This document shows, piece after piece, positions 8,602 to 17,527 of a stretch of DNA of 64,000 bases. Position 1 is the stretch's first letter. The number at the start of each line of letters is the position of its first letter. The notes beneath the pieces were generated by a model. It did not search any database. It saw only the letters and a program-made list of their open reading frames with translations, and was not told where the DNA came from. The stretch is from positions 1 to 64,000 of the forward strand of contig UBYX01000053.1 in NCBI GenBank assembly GCA_900469955.1, in the 5' to 3' direction. A program made the translations under genes and the position numbers. The DNA is from Hyphomicrobiales bacterium. Its GTDB lineage: Bacteria; Pseudomonadota; Alphaproteobacteria; Rhizobiales; Rhizobiaceae.

Positions 8602-9363
8602 TTAACCATCCTTTTCGGCGTCGAAAATCTCCCAGCCCCTCGGCGTGAGATGCTCCTGCGGCTGGAAGCGCGTCTTGTAGCCCATCTTCGCAGAGCCCTT
8701 GACCCAGTAGCCAAGATATATGTGGGGAAGCCCGAGCGACTTCGTGCGCTCGATGTGGTCGAGGATCATGAAGGTCCCGAGCGAGCGTTTTTCATGCTCC
8801 GGATTGAAGAAGGAATAAACCATCGACAGCCCGTCGCTCATCATGTCGGTGAGGGCCACCGCCATCAATTCGCCCTTCGGCTGCTCGCTGATACCGGAGC
8901 CAGGCTCGCGTTTTCGGTATTCGATGATGCGCGTGTTCACATGCGTGTCTTCAACCATGATCGCGTAGTCGAGCGCGGACATGTCGGACATGCCGCCGCG
9001 CTGATGCCGGTCGTCCAGATAGCGACGGAAGAGCGAGAACTGTTCCGTGGAGGGCTGTGCCGGATAGACGGTCGAGACGAGATCATTGTTCGTGGCCAGC
9101 ACGCGCCGCATCGAGCGGTTGGGCTCGAAGTCATTGGCGAGGATGCGAACGGAAATGCAGGCGCGGCAGGATTCGCAGGCGGGGCGATAAGCGATGTTCT
9201 GCGATCGTCGGAAGCCGCCTTGCGTTAGAAGATCGTTCATCTCCGCAGCCCGGGGGCCTACCAGGTGCGTGAAGACCTTGCGCTCCATTTCACCCGGTAG
9301 ATACGGACAAACTGCCGGAGCCGTCAGATAAAACTGCGGTGAGGGCGTCGCCTGGGTGTTCAT
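8602..9363 (-). CDS. bpt: Aspartate/glutamate leucyltransferase (N-end rule)
   Basis: A 253-residue member of the bacterial arginyltransferase/Bpt family, which moves leucine from Leu-tRNA to N-terminal Asp or Glu and so marks proteins for ClpS-ClpAP degradation. It contains the conserved cysteine clusters CPYLPG near residue 19 and CESCRACISVRI near 63, and the GNAT-like C-terminal part with 'SLGTFMILDHIE', 'LPHIYLGYWVKGS' and 'MGYKTRFQP'. Length and motifs are typical. The short Bpt form fits this size better than eukaryotic ATE1. There is no strong Shine-Dalgarno, but the N-terminus matches the family. Confidence 0.93.
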   Translation of the reverse strand: MNTQATPSPQFYLTAPAVCPYLPGEMERKVFTHLVGPRAAEMNDLLTQGGFRRSQNIAYRPACESCRACISVRILANDFEPNRSMRRVLATNNDLVSTVYPAQPSTEQFSLFRRYLDDRHQRGGMSDMSALDYAIMVEDTHVNTRIIEYRKREPGSGISEQPKGELMAVALTDMMSDGLSMVYSFFNPEHEKRSLGTFMILDHIERTKSLGLPHIYLGYWVKGSAKMGYKTRFQPQEHLTPRGWEIFDAEKDG

Positions 9364-9490
9364 CGAGTCGCGGTGGTCCCGTCTTTATTGTCGTAAATAT
9401 CATAGCATGGCGCATAAAAGTTAAACGTCAACCATATGCCGCCTGCAGCAGCATAACCCAGTTGATAAACTCTTCGCCAGTGACCGGCGT

Positions 9491-9949
9491 TTAAGCCGTT
9501 CGGATGACGACGGTGCCGAGAAGCAGGTCGTGAACGAGGCGCGAGCGCTCGATAAAGAGTCCTGCCAGGAGAATGAGCGGCGTCAGCACCGAATTGATGA
9601 TCCAGAAGATCACGGTATGCGCGATGGCCGTCAGAAAGTCGATCCGTCGTCCGTCGAGGCGTGTCATGGCAAGGCCCATCGCGCGCATGCCGGGCGAGGC
9701 CTGACTTGGCCCGCCGAGCGTCAGGCCGAAATAGAGCAGCGCCACGATCACGAAGAGGGCCGGGTAGAGCATAAAGCCGAGGCCGAGCGTGATGATGCCG
9801 AGGAAGAAGACGACGACCGCCGCCGGGATGCAGAGAAGCAGCACGATGAGGTAGTCGATGATGAAGGCGAAGACCCGCCGGGAGAGCACGCCGCTATAGG
9901 CGCGCCAGTCATCCGGTGCGGCATAGGTCGGGTTAGGGTCGAGGCTCAT
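9491..9949 (-). CDS. RDD-family membrane protein
   Basis: A 152-residue membrane protein with the family's R-D-D-type pattern: Arg in 'LSRRVFAFIIDYLIV' followed by Asp, then three or four hydrophobic helices (about 24-46, 50-75, 103-125) and the closing 'ERSRLVHDLLLGTVV'. RDD proteins are small integral membrane proteins, some linked to ion transport or stress; the function here is unknown. The start at 9949 has AGGAG nine bases upstream; the frame is open to 10006. It follows hemB by 60 bases on the same strand and is probably in its operon. Confidence 0.85.
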   Translation of the reverse strand: MSLDPNPTYAAPDDWRAYSGVLSRRVFAFIIDYLIVLLLCIPAAVVVFFLGIITLGLGFMLYPALFVIVALLYFGLTLGGPSQASPGMRAMGLAMTRLDGRRIDFLTAIAHTVIFWIINSVLTPLILLAGLFIERSRLVHDLLLGTVVIRTA

Positions 9950-10009
9950 CGGTGTCGGGCTCCTGTTGGTCAGGATGAATATGGGGGCGCAGATTGCCCG
10001 CCACAAGGC

Positions 10010-11020
10010 TCACCCCTTTGACAGCTTTTTCGCCGCTTCGATTGCGAAATAGGTGAGGATGCCGTCGCAGCCGGCGCGTTTGAAGCAGAGCAGCGTCTCC
10101 ATCATGATGCGGTCGCCGTCGATCCAGCCGTTCATCGCGGCCGCCTTGATCTGCGTGTATTCGCCGGAGACCTGGTAGGCAAAGGTCGGAAGCCCGAAAG
10201 CTTCCTTGATGCGCCAGCAAATGTCGAGATAGGCGAGCCCCGGTTTCACCATCAGCATGTCGGCGCCTTCCTCCACATCCAGCGCCGCGTCGCGGACAGC
10301 CTCGGTGCCGTTGGCAGGCGAGATGTAGTAGCTGTTCTTGTCGCCCTTCAGCAGGCCGCTCGTGTTGATCGCCTCGCGATAGGGTCCGTAAAAGCCGGAG
10401 GAGAATTTCGTCGCATAGGACATGATACCGACGTCCTGATGGCCGGCGGCATCGAGCCCGCGGCGGATCGCGCCGATGCGGCCGTCCATCATTTCCGACG
10501 GCGCGATGATCTCGGCGCCGGCATCCGCCTGCATCACGGCCGCCTTGACGATCTGGTCGACCGTCTCGTCGTTGACGATGATGCCGTCGCGCAGGATGCC
10601 GTCGTGGCCGTGGCTGGTGAACGGGTCCAGCGCAACGTCGGTGATGATGCCGATATTCGGAACGGCTTTTTTGATGGCCGAGGTCGCCTGGTTGATCAGG
10701 TTGTTGGCGACAAGGCTGTTGGAACCGGTCTCGTCGCGCAGTTCCATCTCGATATCGGGAAAGGTGGCGATTGCCGGAATGCCGAGATCGGCGGCCTCTC
10801 TCACCGCTTCGACCGCCTTGTCGACGCTCATGCGGCTGACACCTGGCATGGCGGCAAGCGGGTCGACGATGCCGGTGCCGGGGACGATGAAGATCGGCCA
10901 GATCAGATCGTCCACCGTCAGCCGGTTTTCCTGCACCAGTCTGCGCGTCCAGTCGGCCTTGCGGTTGCGTCGCATGCGGCGGTGGCCGGTGATCTCGTCG
11001 ACGAGATGCGTCTTGTCCAT
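10010..11020 (-). CDS. hemB: Delta-aminolevulinic acid dehydratase (porphobilinogen synthase)
   Basis: A 336-residue enzyme that joins two 5-aminolevulinate molecules into porphobilinogen in tetrapyrrole synthesis. The two Schiff-base lysines are Lys205 (YATKFSSGFYGP) and Lys259 (MVKPGLAYLD). Where zinc-dependent enzymes have three cysteines, this protein has the aspartate-rich form DVALDPFTSHGHDG (128-141), so it belongs to the magnesium-activated class known in Pseudomonas and Bradyrhizobium. The start at 11020 follows GGAG; an in-frame extension to 11062 has no ribosome binding site. An RDD protein follows downstream. Confidence 0.97.
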   Translation of the reverse strand: MDKTHLVDEITGHRRMRRNRKADWTRRLVQENRLTVDDLIWPIFIVPGTGIVDPLAAMPGVSRMSVDKAVEAVREAADLGIPAIATFPDIEMELRDETGSNSLVANNLINQATSAIKKAVPNIGIITDVALDPFTSHGHDGILRDGIIVNDETVDQIVKAAVMQADAGAEIIAPSEMMDGRIGAIRRGLDAAGHQDVGIMSYATKFSSGFYGPYREAINTSGLLKGDKNSYYISPANGTEAVRDAALDVEEGADMLMVKPGLAYLDICWRIKEAFGLPTFAYQVSGEYTQIKAAAMNGWIDGDRIMMETLLCFKRAGCDGILTYFAIEAAKKLSKG

Positions 11021-11106
11021 GGCTGATCTCCGTTCGTCTGCTCTTGCGGCGCTCCTTAACACGAGGTGCCGTGTTTATGAATGGGCGGGATCGCCGCAGG
11101 CCTCGA

Positions 11107-11487
11107 TCAGATCCAGAGATCGTTCTGAGCGGTCCGGTCACCGCCCTCATTCCCAGTATTCAGGGTGCCACGCGGTTCGATCAGCATCATCTTCACCTCG
11201 TTTTCCGCAAACGGTTTGTGCTCTACGCCCCTGGAAACGACGAACATCTCTCCTGCACCGATGGTGACCGAACCATCGCGGAAATCGATGCGCAGAACGC
11301 CTTCGAGAACGATGAAGGTTTCGTCGGTCTCGGGGTGGTCGTGCCAGATGAAGTCGCCGGAGATCCGCACCAGTTTGAACTGGTAGTCATTCATCTCGGC
11401 GACCACGCGGGGCTGCCAGAAGTCTTCAATTCGCCCGAGCTTTTCGGCGAGGTTGATCGAGGCGCGGGACAGGTTGTTATTGCTCAC
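11107..11487 (-). CDS. Single-domain cupin protein, GTG start
   Basis: A 126-residue cupin. Cupin motif 1 is FIWHDHPETDETFIVLEG with two metal-type histidines and the glutamate, and motif 2 is GEMFVVSRGVEHKP. This is the standard fold of small metal-binding or regulatory cupins, and the substrate is unknown. There is no internal ATG. The best start is GTG at 11487, eight bases after AAGGAG. The longer frame to 11586 has no ribosome binding site and would collide with the promoter region of the divergent DUF6163 gene. Confidence 0.82.
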   Translation of the reverse strand: MSNNNLSRASINLAEKLGRIEDFWQPRVVAEMNDYQFKLVRISGDFIWHDHPETDETFIVLEGVLRIDFRDGSVTIGAGEMFVVSRGVEHKPFAENEVKMMLIEPRGTLNTGNEGGDRTAQNDLWI

Positions 11488-11607
11488 TGATGGCTCCTTC
11501 GGTGGATAGCGATACCTACCAGCCGGCTCGTGCTTGCTCTTGAACGTTCGTGCAGGTTCAGGTCCATATACTGGCGAGCGGGGCAAGTCCCCGATATGGT
11601 GGAGTGT

Positions 11608-12039
11608 ATGGAACCTGATTCACCGATGGCGCCGAGGCGCACCCTGACCGAAATCCTTTACGTCGTCTTCCTGCGGATGATCGCGGTCGCCTGCTTCTGG
11701 TTCGGCCTGCAATATTGGGCGATGCTCGTTGGCTATTCTCTGCACGGCGCTGCGCGCTTCGATCTGCTAACCCTTCCCTGGAAGGTGGCGGCCTCTTCGC
11801 TCGCGGTGCTTTTCCCGGTCGCCTCGCTCGGGCTCTGGCTGACGGTCTCCTGGGGGCCTGTGCTCTGGGCGCTCGCCGCCGCCTCGCAGGTTCTGATGTA
11901 CATGGTGTGGCCGGACATTTTCGGACACAACCGCCTCGTGCCCCTGATGCATGGGCTTGTCGCCGCGCTTTACGTCGTTTTCCGCCTCTCTTTATGGATC
12001 GAAGCGCGCCGGAAAGCCGAGCGGGTAAGGATTGAGTAA
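11608..12039 (+). CDS. DUF6163-type membrane protein upstream of ldtR
   Basis: A 144-residue integral membrane protein with four predicted helices (about 18-43, 52-78, 83-105, 109-130) and a basic C-terminus (EARRKAERVR). Proteins of this kind commonly sit immediately upstream of ldtR in Rhizobiaceae, which is why I use the DUF6163 label; the function is unknown. ATG 11608 has GGTGGAG just upstream; ATG 11596 is possible. The conserved neighbourhood with a cell-envelope regulator suggests an envelope role, by inference only. Confidence 0.72.
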   Translation: MEPDSPMAPRRTLTEILYVVFLRMIAVACFWFGLQYWAMLVGYSLHGAARFDLLTLPWKVAASSLAVLFPVASLGLWLTVSWGPVLWALAAASQVLMYMVWPDIFGHNRLVPLMHGLVAALYVVFRLSLWIEARRKAERVRIE

Positions 12040-12164
12040 CCCTGAAATTAAAGCTTTGGCGGCCGGATTTGACGGAAAATTTGCAGCTAAGTCATTGAAA
12101 AACAATAGATGAGGGAGGGGGAGCCAAAGTGCTGCCATCGGTGGCGGGAATTCGAAGGAACGTG

Positions 12165-12179
12165 TTAAGCTTTTGTTAG
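12165..12179 (+). promoter_or_regulatory. CtrA-like box upstream of ldtR
   Basis: TTAA, seven bases, then TTAG lies about 100 bases before the ldtR start. This differs by one base from the alphaproteobacterial CtrA consensus TTAA-N7-TTAA. Such boxes occur by chance, so this is a weak candidate. Confidence 0.25.
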
Positions 12180-12276
12180 GCCTATGTTTTAAGTCGAATT
12201 TTATGCGTATTGGATAGTGTCTGTCTCAAGGCGGGAAGAAAACAAACACCGCCAAACAAAACAGAGTGAGGCAGTC

Positions 12277-12795
12277 ATGATGAACACGAAACTGAAGCCG
12301 CAGGCGGCACCGGCAGTAGCAGATACGCATGAAGAAACCATCCGCTCCCTGTATATGGAGTCGCTGCATCTGGTGGAACGTCTCCACCGCCGCCTTCTCG
12401 ATGTAATTAAGGACGAGTTCGACCGCCAGGGTCGCGACGACGTCAACGCCGTGCAGGCTCTCCTGCTGTTCAACATAGGCAATTCCGAACTGACCGCCGG
12501 TGAGCTGCGTTCCCGCGGCTACTACCTCGGCTCGAACGTCTCCTACAATGTCAAGAAGCTGGTCGATCTCGGCTTCATCAACCATCAGCGTTCGCGCATC
12601 GACCGTCGCTCGGTCCGCATCAGCCTGACCCCGGACGGTCAGGAGATCGCAGAAACCGTCGCCAAGCTTTACGAGCGCCATATCGGTTCCATCGAAAAGG
12701 TCGGCGGCATCGGCGAAGGTGAATTCGGCCAGATGAACAAGCTCCTGCAGCGTCTCGACCGCTTCTGGAACGACCAGATCCTCTATCGCCTGTAA
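12277..12795 (+). CDS. ldtR: MarR-family regulator LdtR
   Basis: A 172-residue MarR-type winged-helix regulator. The DNA-binding part includes 'ELTAGELRSRGYYLGSNVSYNVKKLVDLGFINHQRSRIDRRSVRISLT', where the recognition helix and the beta-wing with conserved Arg-Arg are clear. In Liberibacter asiaticus and Sinorhizobium meliloti, LdtR controls the neighbouring L,D-transpeptidase gene and osmotic tolerance; the same arrangement is seen here with ldtP 330 bases downstream. Two adjacent ATG codons (12277, 12280) follow GTGAGG. A strong terminator separates it from ldtP, so ldtP has its own promoter. Confidence 0.92.
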   Translation: MMNTKLKPQAAPAVADTHEETIRSLYMESLHLVERLHRRLLDVIKDEFDRQGRDDVNAVQALLLFNIGNSELTAGELRSRGYYLGSNVSYNVKKLVDLGFINHQRSRIDRRSVRISLTPDGQEIAETVAKLYERHIGSIEKVGGIGEGEFGQMNKLLQRLDRFWNDQILYRL

Positions 12796-12862
12796 TCGAC
12801 CAAACCGTCTGCGGCCTTATCCACGAGGCCGCGGCTGGCCAGAAGACCTCCATCAGCGATCG

Positions 12863-12904
12863 GAACCGGATACGTCCCTGCGTATCCGGTTCTCGCGTTT
12901 TGCG
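12863..12904 (+). terminator. Terminator after ldtR
   Basis: A perfect 12-base-pair stem, GAACCGGATACG (12863-12874) with CGTATCCGGTTC (12881-12892), has a six-base loop and is followed by TCGCGTTTT. It ends ldtR transcription. The remainder of this 330-base gap (12905-13124) holds the ldtP promoter region and no gene. Confidence 0.85.
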
Positions 12905-12932
12905 GCAGAGAGCAGCAATTCGGGAGCCAACA

Positions 12933-12945
12933 CGTCATTGTGACG
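12933..12945 (+). promoter_or_regulatory. Inverted repeat upstream of ldtP
   Basis: CGTCA-TTG-TGACG is a perfect 13-base inverted repeat about 180 bases before ldtP. It is a candidate operator for LdtR. A related TGACG half-site lies upstream of ldtR near 12070. I cannot confirm that it matches the published LdtR motif. Confidence 0.3.
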
Positions 12946-13124
12946 CGACAGTACCTGACACCAATTCGCCATATTGCTATGGGACCGGCTGAAGGCAATG
13001 GGCCGGCGGAAATTCTCTCTTCACGACACACCGCGATGACGATGAGGCCTTTGCCGGCGGCGCTTTACCTTTGCGCGTTTGTTAACCATATCCCTGTAGG
13101 CGTCTTGATGATGCTCGGGACCAG

Positions 13125-14468
13125 ATGGGTAGTATGATGTCGAAGAAGATCGGATCTGAAGCTCTTTCCCGCCGCGCGTTGCTGCGTTCGGCCGTTTCCG
13201 CCGGTGCTGCCGCTCTTGCGGCACCCGCTTTCGCCCAGTCGGCGGTCGACGATCTGATCAATGCGCCGCGCCGCGGCACCTGGGACGACCAGTTCGACGC
13301 GAAGGCTGCCTCGCGCACCGCCGTCAACGTCGTCTCCAACAACCCGGTTCTCGGACCAAGCGGCCCTGCCAACATTCAGCAGGCGATCATGGACTACCAG
13401 CAGATCGTCTCGGGCGGTGGCTGGCCGGAGGTCAATCCGGCTGGGCAGAAGCTCAGGATCGGCGTCGTCGATCCGAGCGTGCAGGTGCTGCGCCAGCGTC
13501 TTGCGATTTCCGGAGATCTTCCGCGGGAAGCGGGGATGTCCTCTTCCTTCGATTCCTATGTCGACGGCGCGGTAAAGCGCTTCCAGGCGCGTCACGGCCT
13601 TCCCGCCGATGGCGTGCTCGGCGAGTTCACCGTAAAAGCCATGAATATCCCGGCCGACGTGCGCCTGCGCCAATTGGAAACCAATCTGGTCCGGCTGCAG
13701 TCCATGTCGGGCGATCTCGGCCTGCGCTATGTCATGGTCAACATCCCGGCAGCCTATATCGAGGCGGTGGAAAACGACCGCGTGGCACTGCGCAACAGCG
13801 CTGTCGTCGGCCGCATCGACCGCCCGACGCACGCCATCAATTCGAAGATCTACGAAGTTATCCTCAACCCCTACTGGACCGCGCCGCGTTCGATCGTCGA
13901 AAAAGACATCGTGCCGCTGATGCGCAAGGATCCGACCTATCTGGCCCGCAACAACATCCGCCTGATCGACGGCAAGGGCAACGAAGTGGCGCCGGAGACC
14001 GTGGACTGGTTCGCGCCCAAGGCGCCGAACCTGATGTTCCGGCAGGACCCCGGCAAAATCAACGCCATGGCCTCGACGAAGATCAACTTCCACAATCCGA
14101 ACAACGAATACATGCACGACACGCCCCAGCAGGGCCTGTTCAACAAGCTGATGCGCTTCGAATCGTCCGGCTGCGTGCGGGTGCAGAACGTCCGCGACCT
14201 CATTAGCTGGCTGCTGCGCGATACGACAGGCTGGTCCCGCCAGGAGATCGAACGCGTGATCTCCACCCGCCAGAACACGCCGATCAAGCTTACGCAGGAA
14301 GTGCCGGTCTACATCGTCTATATCACCGCATGGTCGGCCAAGGACCGCGTGGTCCAGTTCCGCGACGACATCTACGAGCGCGACGGCAATCAGGAACTGG
14401 CGCTGCAAACCACGACCGGCATCGAAAAGCCTGCCGGGTCGATCGAGGACGACATGCTGCCTCAATAA
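13125..14468 (+). CDS. ldtP: L,D-transpeptidase (YkuD) with peptidoglycan-binding domain
   Basis: A 447-residue exported enzyme that makes 3-3 cross-links in peptidoglycan or attaches proteins to it. The N-terminus has a Tat-like signal, SRRALLRSA followed by a hydrophobic stretch to AFAQ (residue 38). A peptidoglycan-binding helical module lies at about 118-175, and the YkuD domain at about 200-400 has the catalytic HDTP (His331) and SSGCVRV (Cys350). The start is one of ATG 13125, 13134 or 13137; the first has GGGA upstream. It is the partner of LdtR and is followed by its own terminator. Confidence 0.93.
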   Translation: MGSMMSKKIGSEALSRRALLRSAVSAGAAALAAPAFAQSAVDDLINAPRRGTWDDQFDAKAASRTAVNVVSNNPVLGPSGPANIQQAIMDYQQIVSGGGWPEVNPAGQKLRIGVVDPSVQVLRQRLAISGDLPREAGMSSSFDSYVDGAVKRFQARHGLPADGVLGEFTVKAMNIPADVRLRQLETNLVRLQSMSGDLGLRYVMVNIPAAYIEAVENDRVALRNSAVVGRIDRPTHAINSKIYEVILNPYWTAPRSIVEKDIVPLMRKDPTYLARNNIRLIDGKGNEVAPETVDWFAPKAPNLMFRQDPGKINAMASTKINFHNPNNEYMHDTPQQGLFNKLMRFESSGCVRVQNVRDLISWLLRDTTGWSRQEIERVISTRQNTPIKLTQEVPVYIVYITAWSAKDRVVQFRDDIYERDGNQELALQTTTGIEKPAGSIEDDMLPQ

Positions 14469-14491
14469 GCGCGCGATGATTTGCCAAGTGG

Positions 14492-14525
14492 AAAGCCGCA
14501 TCGTCGAAGGGTGCGGCTTTTTCGT
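14492..14525 (+). terminator. Terminator after ldtP
   Basis: AAAGCCGCA (14492-14500) pairs with TGCGGCTTT (14512-14520) and is followed by a T-rich stretch TTCGTTT. It separates ldtP from the glyA operon. Confidence 0.8.
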
Positions 14526-14642
14526 TTCTAGGGGGTCTCGCCGCGCCTTCCGGTTGCCAAATGTCGTTCCCCGTATTGCTCTCGCGAAGGCGGAACGCTA
14601 AGACGCGACATCGCATGCACACCCCTTTGAGGAGCCTCGCCC

Positions 14643-15932
14643 ATGTCGAACACCGATGCTTTCTTCTCTCGCCCGCTTGCCGACTCGGACCCGGAGATTT
14701 TTGGTGCGATCGAGAAGGAGCTGGGTCGCCAGCGCCACGAGATCGAGCTGATCGCTTCGGAAAACATCGTCTCCCGCGCCGTGCTTGAAGCGCAGGGGTC
14801 GATCATGACGAACAAGTATGCGGAAGGTTATCCGGGCAAGCGCTATTACGGCGGCTGCCAGTTCGTGGATATCGCCGAAGACCTGGCAATCGAACGCGCC
14901 AAGAAGCTGTTCGGCGTCAACTTCGTCAACGTTCAGCCGAATTCCGGTTCGCAGATGAACCAGGCGGTCTTCCTGGCGCTCCTGCAGCCGGGTGACACCT
15001 TCATGGGCCTGGACCTTAATTCGGGCGGTCACCTGACGCACGGCTCGCCGGTCAACATGTCGGGCAAGTGGTTCAACGTCGTCTCCTACGGCGTGCGCGA
15101 AGGCGACAACCTGCTCGATATGGACGAGGTGCAGAAGAAGGCCGAAGAGCACAAGCCGAAGCTCATCATCGCCGGCGGCACCGCCTATTCCCGCATCTGG
15201 GACTGGAAGCGGTTCCGCGAGATCGCCGACTCGGTCGGCGCCTATCTGATGGTCGACATGGCCCATATCGCAGGTCTCGTTGCCGGCGGCCAGCATCCGT
15301 CGCCGTTCCCGCACTGCCATGTCGCCACCACGACCACGCACAAGTCGCTCCGCGGCCCGCGCGGCGGCGTCATCCTCACCAATGACGAGGAACTGGCCAA
15401 GAAGTTCAATTCGGCCGTTTTCCCGGGCCTCCAGGGCGGTCCGCTGATGCACATCATCGCCGCCAAGGCGGTTGCTTTCGGCGAAGCCTTGCAGCCGGAG
15501 TTCAAGGACTATGCCGCGCAGATCGTCAAGAACGCCAAGGCCCTGTCCGAAACGCTCAAGGCCGGCGGTCTCGATATCGTTTCCGGCGGCACCGACAACC
15601 ACCTGATGCTGGTCGATCTGCGCAAGAAGAACGCCACCGGCAAGCGGGCGGAGGCAGCGCTCGGCCGTGGCTACATCACCTGCAACAAGAACGGTATTCC
15701 CTTCGATCCGGAAAAGCCCTTCGTAACCTCCGGTATCCGTCTCGGCACTCCGGCAGGCACGACCCGCGGTTTCAAGGAAGCTGAATTCAAGGAGATCGGC
15801 AACCTCATCGTCGAAGTCCTCGACGGGTTGAAGGTCGCCAATTCCGACGAGGGCAACGCAGCGGTGGAGGCCGGTGTTCGGGAGAAGGTGGTGGCGCTCA
15901 CCGACCGGTTCCCGATGTACCCTTATATGTAA
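14643..15932 (+). CDS. glyA: Serine hydroxymethyltransferase
   Basis: A 429-residue PLP enzyme that interconverts serine and glycine while forming methylene-tetrahydrofolate. PLP binds Lys234 in TTTTHKSLRGPRGG. The folate site 'ELIASENIVS' (35-44), 'YAEGYPGKRYYGG' and the C-terminal 'TSGIRLGTPAGTTRGF' are all present. The length is normal. The start follows GAGGAGC. It heads a tight same-strand run glyA-nrdR-ribD-ribE (17, 3 and -1 base spacings), which links one-carbon, nucleotide and flavin metabolism as in other rhizobia. Confidence 0.98.
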   Translation: MSNTDAFFSRPLADSDPEIFGAIEKELGRQRHEIELIASENIVSRAVLEAQGSIMTNKYAEGYPGKRYYGGCQFVDIAEDLAIERAKKLFGVNFVNVQPNSGSQMNQAVFLALLQPGDTFMGLDLNSGGHLTHGSPVNMSGKWFNVVSYGVREGDNLLDMDEVQKKAEEHKPKLIIAGGTAYSRIWDWKRFREIADSVGAYLMVDMAHIAGLVAGGQHPSPFPHCHVATTTTHKSLRGPRGGVILTNDEELAKKFNSAVFPGLQGGPLMHIIAAKAVAFGEALQPEFKDYAAQIVKNAKALSETLKAGGLDIVSGGTDNHLMLVDLRKKNATGKRAEAALGRGYITCNKNGIPFDPEKPFVTSGIRLGTPAGTTRGFKEAEFKEIGNLIVEVLDGLKVANSDEGNAAVEAGVREKVVALTDRFPMYPYM

Positions 15933-15949
15933 TCCTCAAAGGAGAACTG

Positions 15950-16429
15950 ATGCGCTGCCCCTATTGCGGTTCGGAAGACACGCAGGTTAAGGATTCGCGT
16001 CCGGCGGAGGATTTCACATCCATCCGCCGGCGGCGTATCTGCCCGGATTGCGGCGGTCGTTTCACCACGTTCGAACGGGTACAGCTTCGTGAACTGATGG
16101 TCACGAAGAAGACGGGCCGTAAGGTGCCGTTCGACCGCAACAAGCTGGTGCGGTCCTTCCAGATCGCCTTGCGCAAGCGTCCGGTGGACAATGACCGGAT
16201 CGAGCGGGCGGTATCGGGGATCGTGCGTCGGCTGGAAAGCTCCGGCGAAAGCGAGATCTCGTCCGAAGAGATCGGCCTGCAGGTCCTGGAGGCGCTTAAG
16301 AGCCTCGATGACGTTGCGTTTGTCCGCTACGCCTCCGTCTACCGTGATTTCTCTCATGCGGAAGATTTCGAGAAAGTGATCGAAGAGATCAACGCCAAGA
16401 TCGCCCGCGATCCCGGCCTGGAGCCGTGA
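15950..16429 (+). CDS. nrdR: Transcriptional repressor NrdR
   Basis: A 159-residue regulator of ribonucleotide reductase genes. The N-terminal zinc ribbon uses Cys3, Cys6, Cys31 and Cys34 (MRCPYCGS, ICPDCGGRF), and the following ATP-cone domain (about 49-139) starts with VTKKTGRKVPFDRNKL. ATP or dATP bound to the cone controls its oligomerisation and DNA binding. The start is 17 bases after glyA behind AAGGAG. Length and motifs are typical. Confidence 0.97.
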   Translation: MRCPYCGSEDTQVKDSRPAEDFTSIRRRRICPDCGGRFTTFERVQLRELMVTKKTGRKVPFDRNKLVRSFQIALRKRPVDNDRIERAVSGIVRRLESSGESEISSEEIGLQVLEALKSLDDVAFVRYASVYRDFSHAEDFEKVIEEINAKIARDPGLEP

Positions 16430-16432
16430 GGA

Positions 16433-17527
16433 ATGACGGCGTCTGACGACCGGCGGTTCATGGCAGAGGCGTTGCGCCTTTCGCGCCAGAATACCGGGCT
16501 GACGGGCACCAATCCTTCCGTCGGCTGTGTGGTCGTCAAGAACGGCGAAATCGTCGGCAAGGCGGTGACGGCTCCCGGCGGTCGTCCGCATGCGGAAACA
16601 CAAGCCCTCCAGATGGCTGGCGATAGAGCACGTGGGGCGACGGTCTACGTGACGCTGGAACCCTGCTCGCATTATGGCCGCACGCCCCCTTGCGCCAATG
16701 CGCTGGTGGAAGCCGGCGTCGGGCGTGTCGTGGTGTGTCTGACCGATCCGGATCCGCGGGTTTCGGGCAGGGGGCTTGCGATCCTTCGTGATGCGGGCAT
16801 TACGGTCGAGTCCGGGCTTATGGAGGAGGAGGGGCGACGGGCTCTTGCCGGCTACCTCATGCGCCAGACGAAAGGTCGACCCCATGTGACTCTGAAGCTT
16901 GCAATATCCACCGACGGCATGCTCGGCCGGCGCGGCGAGGAAGTGGCAATTACAGGGTCTGAGGCAAGGGCCGAGGTCCACCGGCTGCGGGCCGATGCCG
17001 ACGCGATCCTCGTCGGCATCGGGACGGTGCTGTCGGACGACCCGGAACTGACCGTGCGTATTCCCGGGCTTGAAAGCAGATCGCCGGCTCGCATCGTGCT
17101 CGACCGGCGGCTGGAGCTGCCTCTGCGGTCTAGGTTGGTGCAGAGTGCGCGGGATGTGCCGGTGATCGTTGTGGCTACGGCGGCTTCCGCCTTTCAGCTT
17201 GAGGATGGGAGCCCGGGAGACAAGCGCGAGAAACTGACCGAGGCCGGCGTCGAGATCATGGACGCGACCGAACTCGATATTCTGCTGGCGATCCTTGCGG
17301 TTCGCGGCATGTCCTCGCTTCTGGTGGAAGGCGGGGCGACCGTCGCAACGGCCTTCCTCCAAGCAAACCTCGTCGATCGCATCCTGCTGTTTCAGGGAAC
17401 GGGCGCGGTCGGGGAGGGCGGTCTTGAATCACCCATCTCGCCATCCGATATGCCGACTGGATTTGCGCTGATCCACGACAACACTTTCGGCGCCGATCGT
17501 TGTTTCGAGTACGAAAGAGGTTTTTGA
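16433..17527 (+). CDS. ribD: Bifunctional riboflavin deaminase/reductase RibD
   Basis: A 364-residue two-domain enzyme for the second and third steps of riboflavin synthesis. The N-terminal deaminase domain (1-145) has the zinc motif HAE (53-55) and PCSHYGRTPPC (Cys78, Cys87). The C-terminal NADPH reductase domain (about 147-360) begins PHVTLKLAISTDG and includes 'DADAILVGIGTVLSDDP' and 'LLVEGGATVATAFL'. The ATG follows the nrdR stop by three bases, and the stop overlaps the ribE start (TGATG). No FMN riboswitch is visible upstream. Confidence 0.97.
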   Translation: MTASDDRRFMAEALRLSRQNTGLTGTNPSVGCVVVKNGEIVGKAVTAPGGRPHAETQALQMAGDRARGATVYVTLEPCSHYGRTPPCANALVEAGVGRVVVCLTDPDPRVSGRGLAILRDAGITVESGLMEEEGRRALAGYLMRQTKGRPHVTLKLAISTDGMLGRRGEEVAITGSEARAEVHRLRADADAILVGIGTVLSDDPELTVRIPGLESRSPARIVLDRRLELPLRSRLVQSARDVPVIVVATAASAFQLEDGSPGDKREKLTEAGVEIMDATELDILLAILAVRGMSSLLVEGGATVATAFLQANLVDRILLFQGTGAVGEGGLESPISPSDMPTGFALIHDNTFGADRCFEYERGF

